From Bacteroides ihuae (lineage in GTDB: Bacteria; Bacteroidota; Bacteroidia; Bacteroidales; Bacteroidaceae), in contig NZ_FNVX01000005.1 in NCBI RefSeq assembly GCF_900104585.1, positions 558,001 through 622,000 of the forward strand: a stretch of DNA of 64,000 nt. Reading direction: 5' to 3'. Numbering within the stretch: the first letter of the stretch is position 1; each line of letters opens with the position of its first letter. The notes below the pieces were generated by a model. That model worked only from the letters and a program-made list of their open reading frames with translations, searched no databases and was not told the origin of the DNA. The position numbers were made by a program, and so were the translations under genes. This document shows positions 50,850 through 60,229 of this stretch, piece by piece.

Positions 50850-53726
50850 ATGATTGACAGACGATTAAAATGGCATCGCATTCTATCGGCTTTTTCGCTT
50901 TTGTTAGCGTCCGTAGCCACAGGAAGTGCGCAAAACAAGGTTCCGGTAACTGAAACTCACTATCTGTCGGGCCATGGAGCTGACGATATGGTACAGTGGG
51001 ATTTCTTTTGTACGGAAGGACGCAATTCGGGTAAATGGACGAAGATAGGAGTGCCTTCTTGTTGGGAGTTGCAAGGTTTTGGTCAGTATCAGTATGGCAT
51101 CAGCTTTTATGGAAAACCTTTTCCTGAGGGCATTGCGAATGAGAAGGGCATGTATAAATATGAATTTGATGTGCCTCAGCAATGGCGGGGCAGCCAGATA
51201 GAATTGCTGTTTGAAGCTTCGATGACAGACACTGAAGTGAAGGTGAACGGTCGTAAGGCTGGAAGCAAGCATCAGGGTGCATTCTATCGTTTCTCATACA
51301 ACGTAACTGACATGCTGAAGTATGGAAAGAAGAATCTGCTGGAGGTAACGGTGAGCAAGGAGAGCGAGAATGCCGGAGTGAATCTGGCCGAACGTCGTGC
51401 TGATTATTGGAACTTTGGAGGTATCTTCCGTCCTGTATTCCTTGAGATAAAGCCCGCATTAAACATTCAAAGAACGGCTATCGATGCAAAGGCCGATGGT
51501 AGTTTTATAGCCAATTGCTATTTGAATAGTGCTGCCGATAATGTGAAGCTTCGTACGGTAATTTTTGATAAGAAGGGAAAGAAGGTCTCTGAAACGGTAA
51601 CTCCGGTGAAAGCGGGAAGTGACTGGACAACCGTACGAACAAGCGTAAGCAATCCATTACTTTGGACAGCCGAAACCCCAGACCTTTATAAGGCCGAGTT
51701 CTCTCTTTTAGCACAGGATGGTAGCACTTTTCATCGTGAAACGGAATCATTCGGTTTTCGCACCATCGAGGTAAGGGAAAGTGATGGCTTATATATAAAT
51801 GGCGTACGTGTGAATATCCGTGGAGTGAATCGTCACAGTTTCCGTCCCGAAACCGGACGAACATTGAGCAAAGCCAAGAACATAGAAGACGTGCTACTGA
51901 TTAAGAGCATGAATATGAATTCTGTTCGTCTTTCGCACTATCCTGCAGATCCTGACTTTTTGCAAGCTTGCGACTCTTTGGGATTGTATGTGATGAGTGA
52001 ATTGGGCGGTTGGCATGGTAAATATGATACCCCTACCGGAGTGAAGCTGATTGAAAGCATGGTGGAAAGGGACGTGAATCATCCTTCTATCATCTGGTGG
52101 AGCAATGGAAATGAAAAGGGATGGAACACGGAACTTGACTGTGAGTTTCACAAACACGATCCTCAAGCCCGTCCGGTGATCCATCCACAAGGAAACTTTA
52201 GCGGTTTTGAAACGATGCATTACCGTTCGTATGGCGAAAGTCAGGAGTATATGAGACTTCCGCAAATCTTTATGCCTACAGAGTTTCTGCACGGTTTGTA
52301 TGATGGTGGTCATGGTGCCGGTTTATGGGATTATTGGGAAATGATGCGTAAACATCCTCGTTGCATCGGTGGATTCCTCTGGGTGCTGGCCGATGAAGGA
52401 GTGAAGCGTGTGGATATGAATGGTTTCATTGATAATCAGGGTAACTTTGGTGCCGATGGCATTGTGGGCCCTCATCACGAAAAAGAGGGTAGCTACTATA
52501 CAATCAAGCAAATCTGGAATCCTGTTCAGGTGATGAATAAACAATTGACGAAGGCATTTGATGGTGTGCTACAGATAGAAAATCGCTATGACTTCCTGAA
52601 TCTGAACACTTGTACTTTCAATTGGAAGTACGTGACTTTCCCTTTGGCTACGGATGGAAAGAAGGAGGTGAAAGTATTGAAGCAAGGTGAGGCAAAGGGT
52701 GAGAATATTGCTGCTCATCAAGCCGGAACCATGCGGATTGCTGGGGCGGTGAAAGATGCTGATGCGTTGATCTTAACTGCCGTTGATGCATTTGGTAAGG
52801 AACTATTTACCTGGAGTTATACTCTTGGCGAGATTGCTACAGCCAAAGAACTTACAGCAGATGGTGTTAAGCCAACTTACACAGAAACAGCTGAGGCGGT
52901 AGTTGCTAAGGCAGGTGGACGTGAATTTACTTTCTGCAAGAGAGATGGACAATTGAAAGCGGTAAAGGTAAGCGATAAAATTATCAGTTTTGCCAATGGC
53001 CCTCGTTTCATTGGTGCTCGTCGTGCAGATCGTTCTCTGGATCAATTCTATAATCACGATGATGAGAATGCCAAGCAAAAAGATCGCACCTACAGTGAAT
53101 TTGAAGATGCCGGCATCTTTACCGGATTTGATATAAAGGAAGTTGAAGGTAAGTTGCTTGTTACAGCCAACTATAAGCTCGGCAACTTTGATAAGGCTCA
53201 GTGGAGCATCTTGGCTGATGGAACTTTAGTACTGGATTATACCTATAATTTCTCCGGAGTAGTAGACTTGATGGGTATTCGTTTCGATTATCCGGAAGAT
53301 AAAGTGTTGAGTAAGCAATGGTTGGGTGACGGTCCTTATCGTGTATGGCAAAACCGTTTGCATGGTCCGCAATACAACCTTTGGGAGAATGATTACAATG
53401 ATCCCGTTCCCGGTGAAAGCTTTACGTATCCCGAGTTCAAAGGCTATTTTTCCCATGTTTCGTGGATGAACATTCGTACAAAAGAGGGTGAAATTAGTAT
53501 TACCAATGAGACTCCGGACACTTATGTGGGTGTTTATCAGCCACGTGATGGACGTGACAGATTGCTCTATACACTTCCTGAAAGCGGAATTTCTCTGTTG
53601 AATGTAATTCCTGCCGTACGTAACAAGGTGAATTCAACTGATCTCTGTGGACCATCATCACAACCTAAGTGGGTCGATGGTCAGCAATATGGACGTATTG
53701 TTTTCCGTTTTAACGGAACAAAATAA
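50850..53726 (+). CDS. GH2 family beta-glycosidase
   Basis: A 958-aa secreted GH2 enzyme (signal peptide to about residue 27). The jelly-roll domain contains WTKIGVPSCWELQGFG and RADYWNFGGIFRPVFLEI. The TIM barrel has acid/base E422 (WSNGNEKGW) and nucleophile E478 (FMPTEFLHG), and the C-terminal beta domains end with VPGESFTYPEFKGYFS. Length is in the normal range. It is separated from the preceding GH2 gene by a terminator and a divergently placed 45-aa gene, so it needs its own promoter, which was not recognised. The sugar removed (galactose, glucuronic acid, arabinopyranose or another) cannot be fixed from sequence, although position in an RG-II locus limits the options. Confidence 0.88.
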   Translation: MIDRRLKWHRILSAFSLLLASVATGSAQNKVPVTETHYLSGHGADDMVQWDFFCTEGRNSGKWTKIGVPSCWELQGFGQYQYGISFYGKPFPEGIANEKGMYKYEFDVPQQWRGSQIELLFEASMTDTEVKVNGRKAGSKHQGAFYRFSYNVTDMLKYGKKNLLEVTVSKESENAGVNLAERRADYWNFGGIFRPVFLEIKPALNIQRTAIDAKADGSFIANCYLNSAADNVKLRTVIFDKKGKKVSETVTPVKAGSDWTTVRTSVSNPLLWTAETPDLYKAEFSLLAQDGSTFHRETESFGFRTIEVRESDGLYINGVRVNIRGVNRHSFRPETGRTLSKAKNIEDVLLIKSMNMNSVRLSHYPADPDFLQACDSLGLYVMSELGGWHGKYDTPTGVKLIESMVERDVNHPSIIWWSNGNEKGWNTELDCEFHKHDPQARPVIHPQGNFSGFETMHYRSYGESQEYMRLPQIFMPTEFLHGLYDGGHGAGLWDYWEMMRKHPRCIGGFLWVLADEGVKRVDMNGFIDNQGNFGADGIVGPHHEKEGSYYTIKQIWNPVQVMNKQLTKAFDGVLQIENRYDFLNLNTCTFNWKYVTFPLATDGKKEVKVLKQGEAKGENIAAHQAGTMRIAGAVKDADALILTAVDAFGKELFTWSYTLGEIATAKELTADGVKPTYTETAEAVVAKAGGREFTFCKRDGQLKAVKVSDKIISFANGPRFIGARRADRSLDQFYNHDDENAKQKDRTYSEFEDAGIFTGFDIKEVEGKLLVTANYKLGNFDKAQWSILADGTLVLDYTYNFSGVVDLMGIRFDYPEDKVLSKQWLGDGPYRVWQNRLHGPQYNLWENDYNDPVPGESFTYPEFKGYFSHVSWMNIRTKEGEISITNETPDTYVGVYQPRDGRDRLLYTLPESGISLLNVIPAVRNKVNSTDLCGPSSQPKWVDGQQYGRIVFRFNGTK

Positions 53727-53730
53727 TCTT

Positions 53731-54019
53731 TCAATCTTGAATCAATGTCGTTTAGTTAAGTGCGGTGTACCATTAGAATGAATAAAAAAGAAGCATTCAA
53801 TAAGTTATTTGTTAACTTTTAAGAAATCATTCAATGCCCTTCCACAGGCCTTGTGAGAGGGGGCTGGTTAACTAGTTAGTTCAGCGCGGTTAACTAGTTA
53901 ATTCACCGCGTTGAACTAGTTAATTAACCGAGGTGAACTAGTAAGATCCATTTGGACGATGTTATATGTAAATAAATAGTGGCAATGAGCTTAACTAAAC
54001 GACATTGATTCAAGATTGA
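53731..54019. mobile_element. 289-bp element with perfect 30-bp terminal inverted repeats (MITE-like or invertible segment)
   Basis: The 30 bases at 53731-53760 (starting TCAATCTTGAATC, ending GTTTAGTTAAG) recur as an exact reverse complement at 53990-54019. The repeats abut the ends of two convergent genes: 4 bp after the GH2 stop and 9 bp before the ATPase stop. The 229-bp interior holds copy B of the 22-bp tandem repeat and no ORF. No flanking target duplication was found and no TAnnTTTG promoter lies inside, so a non-autonomous transposon is slightly favoured over an invertible promoter. This is the whole content of the 302-bp gap. Confidence 0.6.
53848..53950. repeat. 22-bp tandem repeat element, copy B
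   Basis: Three complete 22-bp units and a partial one run from 53876 to about 53950 (cores GGTTAACTAGTTAATTCACC and TTGAACTAGTTAATTAACC), preceded by GGCCTTGTGAGAGGGG at 53848. The reverse complement lines up with copy A at 27418-27505, including the flank. Confidence 0.85.
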
Positions 54020-54028
54020 CCAATTTAC

Positions 54029-55156
54029 TTAAAAGCGTTGTTTCTTTAGCCATTGTCCGAAGAATCGATCATATACAGTATAAGTCTCTTCATTTTTGTA
54101 TACCAACTCTTTGTCTATCAATGTTTTTAAGGCCGTATTCACACTACTTGCTGCTTTCAGGTTGTGTTTGCTGATAAACTTGTTCGAATTAACGGCAGAC
54201 ACAGATTCTTCCTTTGCTATTGCCTTGATAATTTTCGCCTGATTATTAGTCAGTAGGGATAGATAATTTTGGAAGATAAATTCATTTTCTAGAATGATCT
54301 CTTGTATGGCATTCTCTACTATCTCCGTTGTAATCTGTTTTATATTATAGCCATACAATCTATTTAGTATCGACTGTATATACCAAGTATGTCCGCTGAA
54401 TTTTTGGTAGATGTACTGAAAAGCTTCTGGTAAAAGTACCTTCCCTTCTTTCTCAAAGAAACTTTTAGCAAAATCATAATACATCTCTTCGTTGATTTCT
54501 GTGAGTGCCATCATTTGTGTACTTTGATAGAAGGGTCTTTTGGCAGAGACAAATATTTCAGTCATAATATGCTGTTTGCTTCCTGCAAAAATAAAATGTA
54601 CATTAGGAATAAACTGGATGTAAGAGCGGATCATTGCCTCCACACCTTTTTCCGGGTATTCTGTGATCTGCTGAAACTCATCGATGGCGATATAGCATTG
54701 TTTACCCGAAGCTGCCAGATAATCGAAAATTTCCTTTAACGTAATGCCTTCCTGTTCGGGTACTATTTCTAGTGAGACGGTTGGCATACCGGTCGCTTCA
54801 TCTACCGTGATGGTGGGTCTGCAACTTTTAAAGAATCCTGTGATCTTTTTCAAAACTCCCTGTGATAAAGTATCCAGCTGTCCTAATACGGTACTCCCCA
54901 CTAATGATACGAAATCATTCAAATTATTGGTCGGATAAATATCAATATAGAAACATTTGACATCCACTTTTGCCTGCTTCATTAGATAAAACGTATTCTT
55001 GATAAGCCCTGTTTTTCCCATTCTTCGAGGAGCAATCAGAGTCAGGTTTCGTTCATTTTCAAGTGCAGATAAGATCGTATCTGTTTCTTTCTTCCTGTCG
55101 CAGAAATATTCAGGACTGGTATATCCGTATATTAGAAATGGATTATTCTGTTTCAT
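54029..55156 (-). CDS. AAA ATPase with C-terminal winged helix
   Basis: A 375-aa cytoplasmic ATPase of the archaeal-type ATPase group (STAND-like) widespread in Bacteroidota. The N terminus NPFLIYGYTSPEYFCDRKKE is typical. Walker A is APRRMGKT (42-49), Walker B is CYIAIDEFQQI (D159/E160), and residues ~300-375 look like a winged-helix domain (LLTNNQAKIIKAIAKEE, DKELVYKNEETYTVYD). These proteins often occur alone, and their role (signalling, DNA binding or defence) is not established. It is transcribed against the RG-II genes, with a large palindrome immediately before its start, suggesting autoregulation. Confidence 0.82.
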   Translation of the reverse strand: MKQNNPFLIYGYTSPEYFCDRKKETDTILSALENERNLTLIAPRRMGKTGLIKNTFYLMKQAKVDVKCFYIDIYPTNNLNDFVSLVGSTVLGQLDTLSQGVLKKITGFFKSCRPTITVDEATGMPTVSLEIVPEQEGITLKEIFDYLAASGKQCYIAIDEFQQITEYPEKGVEAMIRSYIQFIPNVHFIFAGSKQHIMTEIFVSAKRPFYQSTQMMALTEINEEMYYDFAKSFFEKEGKVLLPEAFQYIYQKFSGHTWYIQSILNRLYGYNIKQITTEIVENAIQEIILENEFIFQNYLSLLTNNQAKIIKAIAKEESVSAVNSNKFISKHNLKAASSVNTALKTLIDKELVYKNEETYTVYDRFFGQWLKKQRF

Positions 55157-55159
55157 ATT

Positions 55160-55203
55160 ACGCTATTTACGTTACGTTAATTCCGTAACGCAAATAACGC
55201 AAC
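55160..55203. promoter_or_regulatory. Long imperfect palindrome at the ATPase start
   Basis: In gene orientation, TTGCGTTATTTGCGTTACG faces CGTAACGTAAATAGCGTAA (16 of 19 positions complementary) around a 6-7-base centre. It ends about 2 bases before the ATG. It could be an operator or a hairpin that occludes the start codon. Confidence 0.6.
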
Positions 55204-55630
55204 TAATTAGGATTTTTCCTAAGAAATCGTCGTTTTCTTGCTCTCTCAGAACTGTAAAGCCCGAAAATAAGATGGGACTTTGGAAAGGAGATAGGCTTTA
55301 TTCGGATATAAGCATAAGGATTTATTTATTCGGAAAATAATGAGACAAAGTTTAACTTTTAAAGAATAACCTCTGTAAGGTCTACTATGAAGTGTTGTAT
55401 CTACATTGTGCTACAGCAAATAAGAATGTTATGAAAAGTAACCGCCTTATTATTAGTCTATATGCTATTAATCCCTTAACTTCGGAAATAAGAGGTCTAT
55501 TTTAAAGATGCCATTCATATTCCTTCACTGATATTTGATTCAGCAAATCGAATCCTTTATTCAGTCTTAAAAGATAACTAGAATTATATAGCATTTATAT
55601 AATAAATTTCCAATAGAAACAAAAAAACAA
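55204..55630. other. AT-rich gap before the fimbrillin gene
   Basis: No gene, terminator or convincing promoter was recognised over these 427 bp. The fimbrillin gene's promoter must lie here but does not match TAnnTTTG at a standard position. Confidence 0.4.
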
Positions 55631-56611
55631 ATGAAAAAGATTTTTATGTTCGCAGCTATCGCTTCCATGATGTTAGCGAGCTGTTCAAACGAAGATGAAG
55701 CAACTACAACACCGGCGGGAAAGAGTGAGCTTGGTGTTTCCGCCGTTATCACGGGGGCAGTGGTTACTCGTGGATTAACAGATGCTTTCGCAGCTGCAGA
55801 TACAATTGGAGTTTTTATCGATAATCAAATAGGAGGTGAAACTGATTATACACCTGCAGCAGCTACGTATACTTATGGTGCTACAAATTGGGCCGCTCCT
55901 GAATTAGGTAAAATTTATCTGACTAATCAGATAGCTACCGTATATGCTTTCTATCCTAGGGGAATTGCGGGAGATGTTAATTTTACGACTAAAACACTTA
56001 AAGTGAATGTTGACTCTGTACAGAACTTTAGTGCTACTTCTCAAGAAGATTATATGTATGCTACTGCCAGAGCAGGAGTAGAAGAATCATATACATATCC
56101 TTTAGCGGTAGCGAGTAATGCTGTCGATAGTAATGATGTAGATTTGTTCTTTCACCATGTATTGAGTAAACTGTCTTTTATCGTTAATAAAGATGCTACT
56201 TATGCAGGAGCAGGATTATTGACTTCAGTAAGGTTGACAAAAGATGCAGGATTTCTTGCGGGTTCTGATCTTGGAACTGTTAGTTTGGGCGATGGTGTCA
56301 TCTCAGGATTACATGCAACGTATGGCATTGTCTTTACCGGATCAACAACGATAAATGCGGCGGCTGGTACTACTGTTCTTGTTGAGGGATTGGTTGCTCC
56401 TATCGTTGCAACTACGGGCATAAGCCTTACATTAACTATTGACGGTAAAAACATGATTGTAACTCTTCCTGCTGTTGCTCCAGCTGATGCATGGTTGCAA
56501 GGGAAGAATTATACCTATACTATTAATGTTAAAGGTACTGAATTGAGTGTTGTTTCTGTTGCAATAACAGCTTGGGATGATTTAGCCGGAGGAGCAACAG
56601 ACGCAAACTAA
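55631..56611 (+). CDS. Fimbrillin family (Mfa-like) lipoprotein
   Basis: A 326-aa exported lipoprotein (lipobox LASC, Cys18) with the FimA/Mfa1-type beta-sandwich pattern: AVITGAVVTRGLTDAFAAADTIGVFIDN, FHHVLSKLSFIVNKD in the middle and KNYTYTINVKGTELSVVSVAITAWDD at the end. Such proteins are pilus subunits or surface lipoproteins in Bacteroidales. No tip, anchor or usher-like partner is encoded next to it, so it may be an orphan. It sits inside the second RG-II block without obvious functional connection and has its own terminator. Confidence 0.85.
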   Translation: MKKIFMFAAIASMMLASCSNEDEATTTPAGKSELGVSAVITGAVVTRGLTDAFAAADTIGVFIDNQIGGETDYTPAAATYTYGATNWAAPELGKIYLTNQIATVYAFYPRGIAGDVNFTTKTLKVNVDSVQNFSATSQEDYMYATARAGVEESYTYPLAVASNAVDSNDVDLFFHHVLSKLSFIVNKDATYAGAGLLTSVRLTKDAGFLAGSDLGTVSLGDGVISGLHATYGIVFTGSTTINAAAGTTVLVEGLVAPIVATTGISLTLTIDGKNMIVTLPAVAPADAWLQGKNYTYTINVKGTELSVVSVAITAWDDLAGGATDAN

Positions 56612-56679
56612 TTAAAATTGACTTTATTTCAAATAAAGATCATGATGAAAGAACTTTAGAATTTATCTTCTTATAGTTC

Positions 56680-56722
56680 AAACGCCTCAACCCTGCAAAA
56701 GCAGTAGTTGGGGCGTTTCTTA
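56680..56722 (+). terminator. Terminator after fimbrillin gene
   Basis: AAACGCC at 56680 pairs with GGCGTTT ending at 56718. TCAAC/GTTG and CTGC/GCAG extend the stem around an AAAA loop, and TCTT follows. Confidence 0.88.
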
Positions 56723-56744
56723 TAATCTGCTTTTTCTTGAAGTG

Positions 56745-56801
56745 ATGATAGGAGATATTACCAATTGGATCTGGAGTGAGAATCAGTGGTCTTTGCTATA
56801 A
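56745..56801 (+). CDS. Possible 18-aa Trp-rich leader peptide
   Basis: ATG at 56745 opens a frame encoding MIGDITNWIWSENQWSLL with three Trp in 18 residues, ending 19 bp before a terminator-like hairpin and 75 bp before the GH106 gene. The layout recalls an attenuator leader, but Trp control of a rhamnosidase would make no obvious sense and no ribosome-binding site is visible. It may equally be chance or a remnant of a lost gene. Confidence 0.2.
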   Translation: MIGDITNWIWSENQWSLL

Positions 56802-56820
56802 GTAAGTTGAAATAATATAT

Positions 56821-56851
56821 AAGGGGATGGGTACAACTCATCCCTTTTTTC
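56821..56851 (+). terminator. Terminator-like hairpin just upstream of GH106
   Basis: AAGGGGATGGGT and ACTCATCCCTT pair (one bulge and one G-T pair) and are followed by TTTT. It is 26 bp before the GH106 start and past the fimbrillin terminator, so it may attenuate transcription into the GH106 operon. Confidence 0.65.
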
Positions 56852-56876
56852 GTCCTTTTATGAAAGGTGAACAGTC

Positions 56877-59800
56877 ATGAATAACACTAAATCCCGTATA
56901 CTACTGCTAGTTATCTGTTTGAGTGTCTTTGGCAATCTGATGTCCCAAGAGACCCTTCGTGAGTCTTTCCGTAATCCATCAGAGGAAGCGAAACCATGGA
57001 CATTCTGGTACTGGATGTATGGTGCTGTTTCTAAGGAGGGTATTAAGGCTGACTTGGAGGCAATGAAGGAAGTGGGTTTAGGAGGTGCTTATCTGATGCC
57101 AATCCGTGAACCATCTCGATGGCCTAACTACGAAGGTGCGGTGAAACAACTTACTCCGCAATGGTGGGAGATGGTGCGCTACAGCATGCAGGAGGCTGAT
57201 CGTTTGGGTTTGAAGCTTGGAATGCATATTTGTGATGGTTTTGCATTGGCAGGCGGTCCGTGGATCACTCCGAAAGAATCGATGCAAAAAGTGGTGTGGA
57301 GTGATACGATTGTCTCCGGAGGAATGATTAAGAAACTGGTATTGGCCCGCCCCGAAGCTTATGAAGGTTATTATGAAGATATCGCTCTGTTGGCTCTACC
57401 CGTTTCAGAAGAGGGTGACCAGCCTTTATTAAAAGGAGGACTGCAAAAGAATTCGGCGGATCTTTCGGTGAACGAGGTTTCTATCTCTCCGCTTTATAAA
57501 ATCACTTGCGGCAATACGGATACCGGAAAATCCATTGATCCATCCAAAGGAGTAACGATAGCAGAGGATGGAGTGATTCGCTCTTCTCTTCCTTGCTGGA
57601 TACAATACGAATATGCTCAGCCTTTTACCTGTCGCAACATCGAAATTGTACTGAATGGTAATAATTATCAGGCTCACCGACTGAAGGTGACGGTAAGTGA
57701 TGACGGTGTGAATTTCCGTGAGGTAAAGCAACTGGTTCCTGCCCGCCAGGGTTGGCAAAATACGGATGAGAACTCAACGCATTCTATACCTGCTACCACA
57801 GCACGCTATTTCCGCTTTTACTGGACTCCGGTTGGTAGCGAACCGGGCAGTGAAGATATGGATGCTGCAAAATGGAAACCAAACTTAAAGATCAAACAAC
57901 TTATCTTGCATAGTGAACCTCGTTTGAACCAATGGGAAGGGAAAGCGGGACTGGTATGGCGTGTGGCTCCCCGAACATCGTCTTCGGAAATAGGGGCGCA
58001 AGACTGCATTCGCAAAGAGCAAATCATTCATCTGACTGCTTTCATGAAGAATGGAGTACTTACTGCTAAACTTCCTGCGGGCAGATGGAGACTTCTTCGT
58101 ATGGGGCATACTTCTACGGGGCACACCAACGCAACAGGCGGTACCGGAATGGGATTGGAATGCGATAAGTTTAGTGAAACAGCGGTTAAGAAGCAATTCG
58201 ATAACTGGTTTGGTGCGGCTTTTGCTCAAACAGATTCCGTGTTGGCACGTAAGGTGCTGAAGTATATGCATGTGGATAGTTGGGAGTGTGGCAGTCAGAA
58301 TTGGAGCGATAACTTCCCTGCCGAGTTTCTGAAACGCCGGGGTTACGACCTTATGCCTTATCTTCCTTTGTTGGCAGGTATCCCGATGGATAATGTGGCA
58401 AAGTCGGAAGAGGTGCTTCATGATGTACGTACAACGATTGCCGAATTAGTTGTGGATGTATTCTATAAAACGCTGGCTATGTGTGCAAAATCTTATGATT
58501 GCGAATCTTCTGCCGAATGTGTGGCACCAACGATGGTCAGCGATGGATTACTTCACTACAAGATGGTTGACCGTCCAATGGGTGAGTTTTGGCTTAATAG
58601 TCCCACCCACGATAAACCGAATGACATGCTTGATGCCATAAGTGGGGCACACATCTACGGCAAGAACATAGTACAAGCAGAAGGATTTACGGAACTTCGC
58701 GGTACGTGGAATGAAACTCCTGCCATGCTGAAAACGTTGCTCGATCGCAATTATGCGTTGGGCATTAACAAGCTTTTCTTTCATGTAAATGTGCACAACC
58801 CATATACAGATCGCAAACCCGGTATGACACTAGACGGTATCGGTCTTTTCTTTCAACGAGATCAAACATGGTGGAAAGATGGAGCGAAAGCTTTGGTTGA
58901 CTATGCTTCCCGCTGTCAGGCTTTGTTGCAATACGGGCATCCGGTGGCAGATATTGCTGTGTTTATAGGAGAAGAAATACCCAGTAGGGCGGTGTTGCCT
59001 GAACGTTTGGTTCCCTCACTTCCCGGTATCTTTGGTACAGAACGGGTGAAGAGTGAACAAGTGCGTTTGGCTAATGTCGGTCAGCCCTTACGCGAACAAC
59101 CTGTGGGAGTAAGTCATTCAGCTAATATGGCCGATCCCGATAAATGGGTAAATCCTTTGCGTGGATATGCGTACGATTCCTTTAATAGAGATGCATTGCT
59201 TCGTTTGGCCAAGGCAGAAAACGGACGGATGATACTTCCTGGTGGAGCATCATACAAGGCATTGATTCTTCCGTTACCTCATCCGATGAGTCCGGATAGT
59301 ATTCCTTTCTCTGCCGAAGTACAAGCGAAGTTGGATGAATTAAGAAAAGCAGGTGTTTTGATTCCTCAGCTTCCCTATAAAGATGATGACTTCTCTGCTT
59401 ATGGATTGCAGCGTGATGCAATTGTTCCCGAAGAGGTAGCATGGACACATCGCCGTGGTGAGGCAGCTGATCTTTATTTTATTTCTAATCAACAAGATAA
59501 GGAACGTACTTTCACCGTTAGTTTGCGCATTGCAGGAAAGAAACCTGAACTGTGGAATCCGGTGACAGGTGAGATTGATAAAGAAATAGCTTGGAAAGAA
59601 GTTGATGGTCGCACGGAGGTGTTGTTGACATTGGCTGCGGGAGAGTCTGTTTTTGTTGTTTTTCACAATCACATAACTACTTCTGAATCTGATTTGGCGA
59701 AAAACGTTTCAACTGCATCAACCGATAAGAATAAGAAGAAAACGATCTCTGAACCAATGGCGTTAGGTAATAGGGCGTGGACTGTTAGCTTTCCACTTAT

Positions 59801-60221
59801 CAATAAGGTACTCATTAAAGATACACTTTTCGATTGGAGCCAATCGGAAGATGAACAGGTGAAATATTATTCGGGAACAGTTACCTATAAGACTTCTTTT
59901 AAGTGGAGTAAAAAGCCCAAAGGACGCATATTCTTATCGTTAGGTAAGGTAGCGGATGTGGCGACTATTCGAATGAATGGAATCAGTTGCGGTATTGTGT
60001 GGACTGCCCCTTACGAGGTGGATGTGACAGATGCTTTGAAGAAAGGTGTAAATATCTTGCAGATAGAGGTGACCAATACTTGGGCGAATGCGATTAAAGG
60101 TGCCGATAGCGGAAAAGCTCCTTTTGAAGGAATATGGACGAATGCGAAATACAGAATGAAAGAGGATGTACTGATTCCGGCCGGATTATTCGGTCCTGTG
60201 CAACTTCTTCAACAGAAATAA
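56877..60221 (+). CDS. GH106 alpha-L-rhamnosidase
   Basis: A 1114-aa secreted enzyme (signal peptide to about residue 23). It has the GH106 N-terminal barrel signature PWTFWYWMYGAVSKEGIKADLEAMKEVGLGG and the conserved HVDSWECGSQNW with E470, a likely catalytic glutamate. A C-terminal beta-sandwich follows (KVADVATIRMNGISCGIVWTAPYEVDVTDALKKG). Length is normal for the family, which uses a calcium-dependent mechanism on RG-II and other pectin rhamnosides; the counterpart is BT0986. The next gene starts 8 bp after its stop. A terminator-like hairpin upstream suggests regulated read-through. Confidence 0.9.
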   Translation: MNNTKSRILLLVICLSVFGNLMSQETLRESFRNPSEEAKPWTFWYWMYGAVSKEGIKADLEAMKEVGLGGAYLMPIREPSRWPNYEGAVKQLTPQWWEMVRYSMQEADRLGLKLGMHICDGFALAGGPWITPKESMQKVVWSDTIVSGGMIKKLVLARPEAYEGYYEDIALLALPVSEEGDQPLLKGGLQKNSADLSVNEVSISPLYKITCGNTDTGKSIDPSKGVTIAEDGVIRSSLPCWIQYEYAQPFTCRNIEIVLNGNNYQAHRLKVTVSDDGVNFREVKQLVPARQGWQNTDENSTHSIPATTARYFRFYWTPVGSEPGSEDMDAAKWKPNLKIKQLILHSEPRLNQWEGKAGLVWRVAPRTSSSEIGAQDCIRKEQIIHLTAFMKNGVLTAKLPAGRWRLLRMGHTSTGHTNATGGTGMGLECDKFSETAVKKQFDNWFGAAFAQTDSVLARKVLKYMHVDSWECGSQNWSDNFPAEFLKRRGYDLMPYLPLLAGIPMDNVAKSEEVLHDVRTTIAELVVDVFYKTLAMCAKSYDCESSAECVAPTMVSDGLLHYKMVDRPMGEFWLNSPTHDKPNDMLDAISGAHIYGKNIVQAEGFTELRGTWNETPAMLKTLLDRNYALGINKLFFHVNVHNPYTDRKPGMTLDGIGLFFQRDQTWWKDGAKALVDYASRCQALLQYGHPVADIAVFIGEEIPSRAVLPERLVPSLPGIFGTERVKSEQVRLANVGQPLREQPVGVSHSANMADPDKWVNPLRGYAYDSFNRDALLRLAKAENGRMILPGGASYKALILPLPHPMSPDSIPFSAEVQAKLDELRKAGVLIPQLPYKDDDFSAYGLQRDAIVPEEVAWTHRRGEAADLYFISNQQDKERTFTVSLRIAGKKPELWNPVTGEIDKEIAWKEVDGRTEVLLTLAAGESVFVVFHNHITTSESDLAKNVSTASTDKNKKKTISEPMALGNRAWTVSFPLINKVLIKDTLFDWSQSEDEQVKYYSGTVTYKTSFKWSKKPKGRIFLSLGKVADVATIRMNGISCGIVWTAPYEVDVTDALKKGVNILQIEVTNTWANAIKGADSGKAPFEGIWTNAKYRMKEDVLIPAGLFGPVQLLQQK

Positions 60222-60229
60222 AGATAAAC

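Noticed and set aside
53761-53989. Invertible promoter within the 30-bp inverted repeats
   Set aside because: No TAnnTTTG box was found on either strand of the interior, and both flanking genes converge on it, so there is no gene to switch on. Inversion itself is not excluded.
60134-60229. Upstream start for the esterase gene inside GH106
   Set aside because: The extension encodes GH106 sequence in another frame; the ATG at 60230 begins a signal peptide 8 bp after the GH106 stop.
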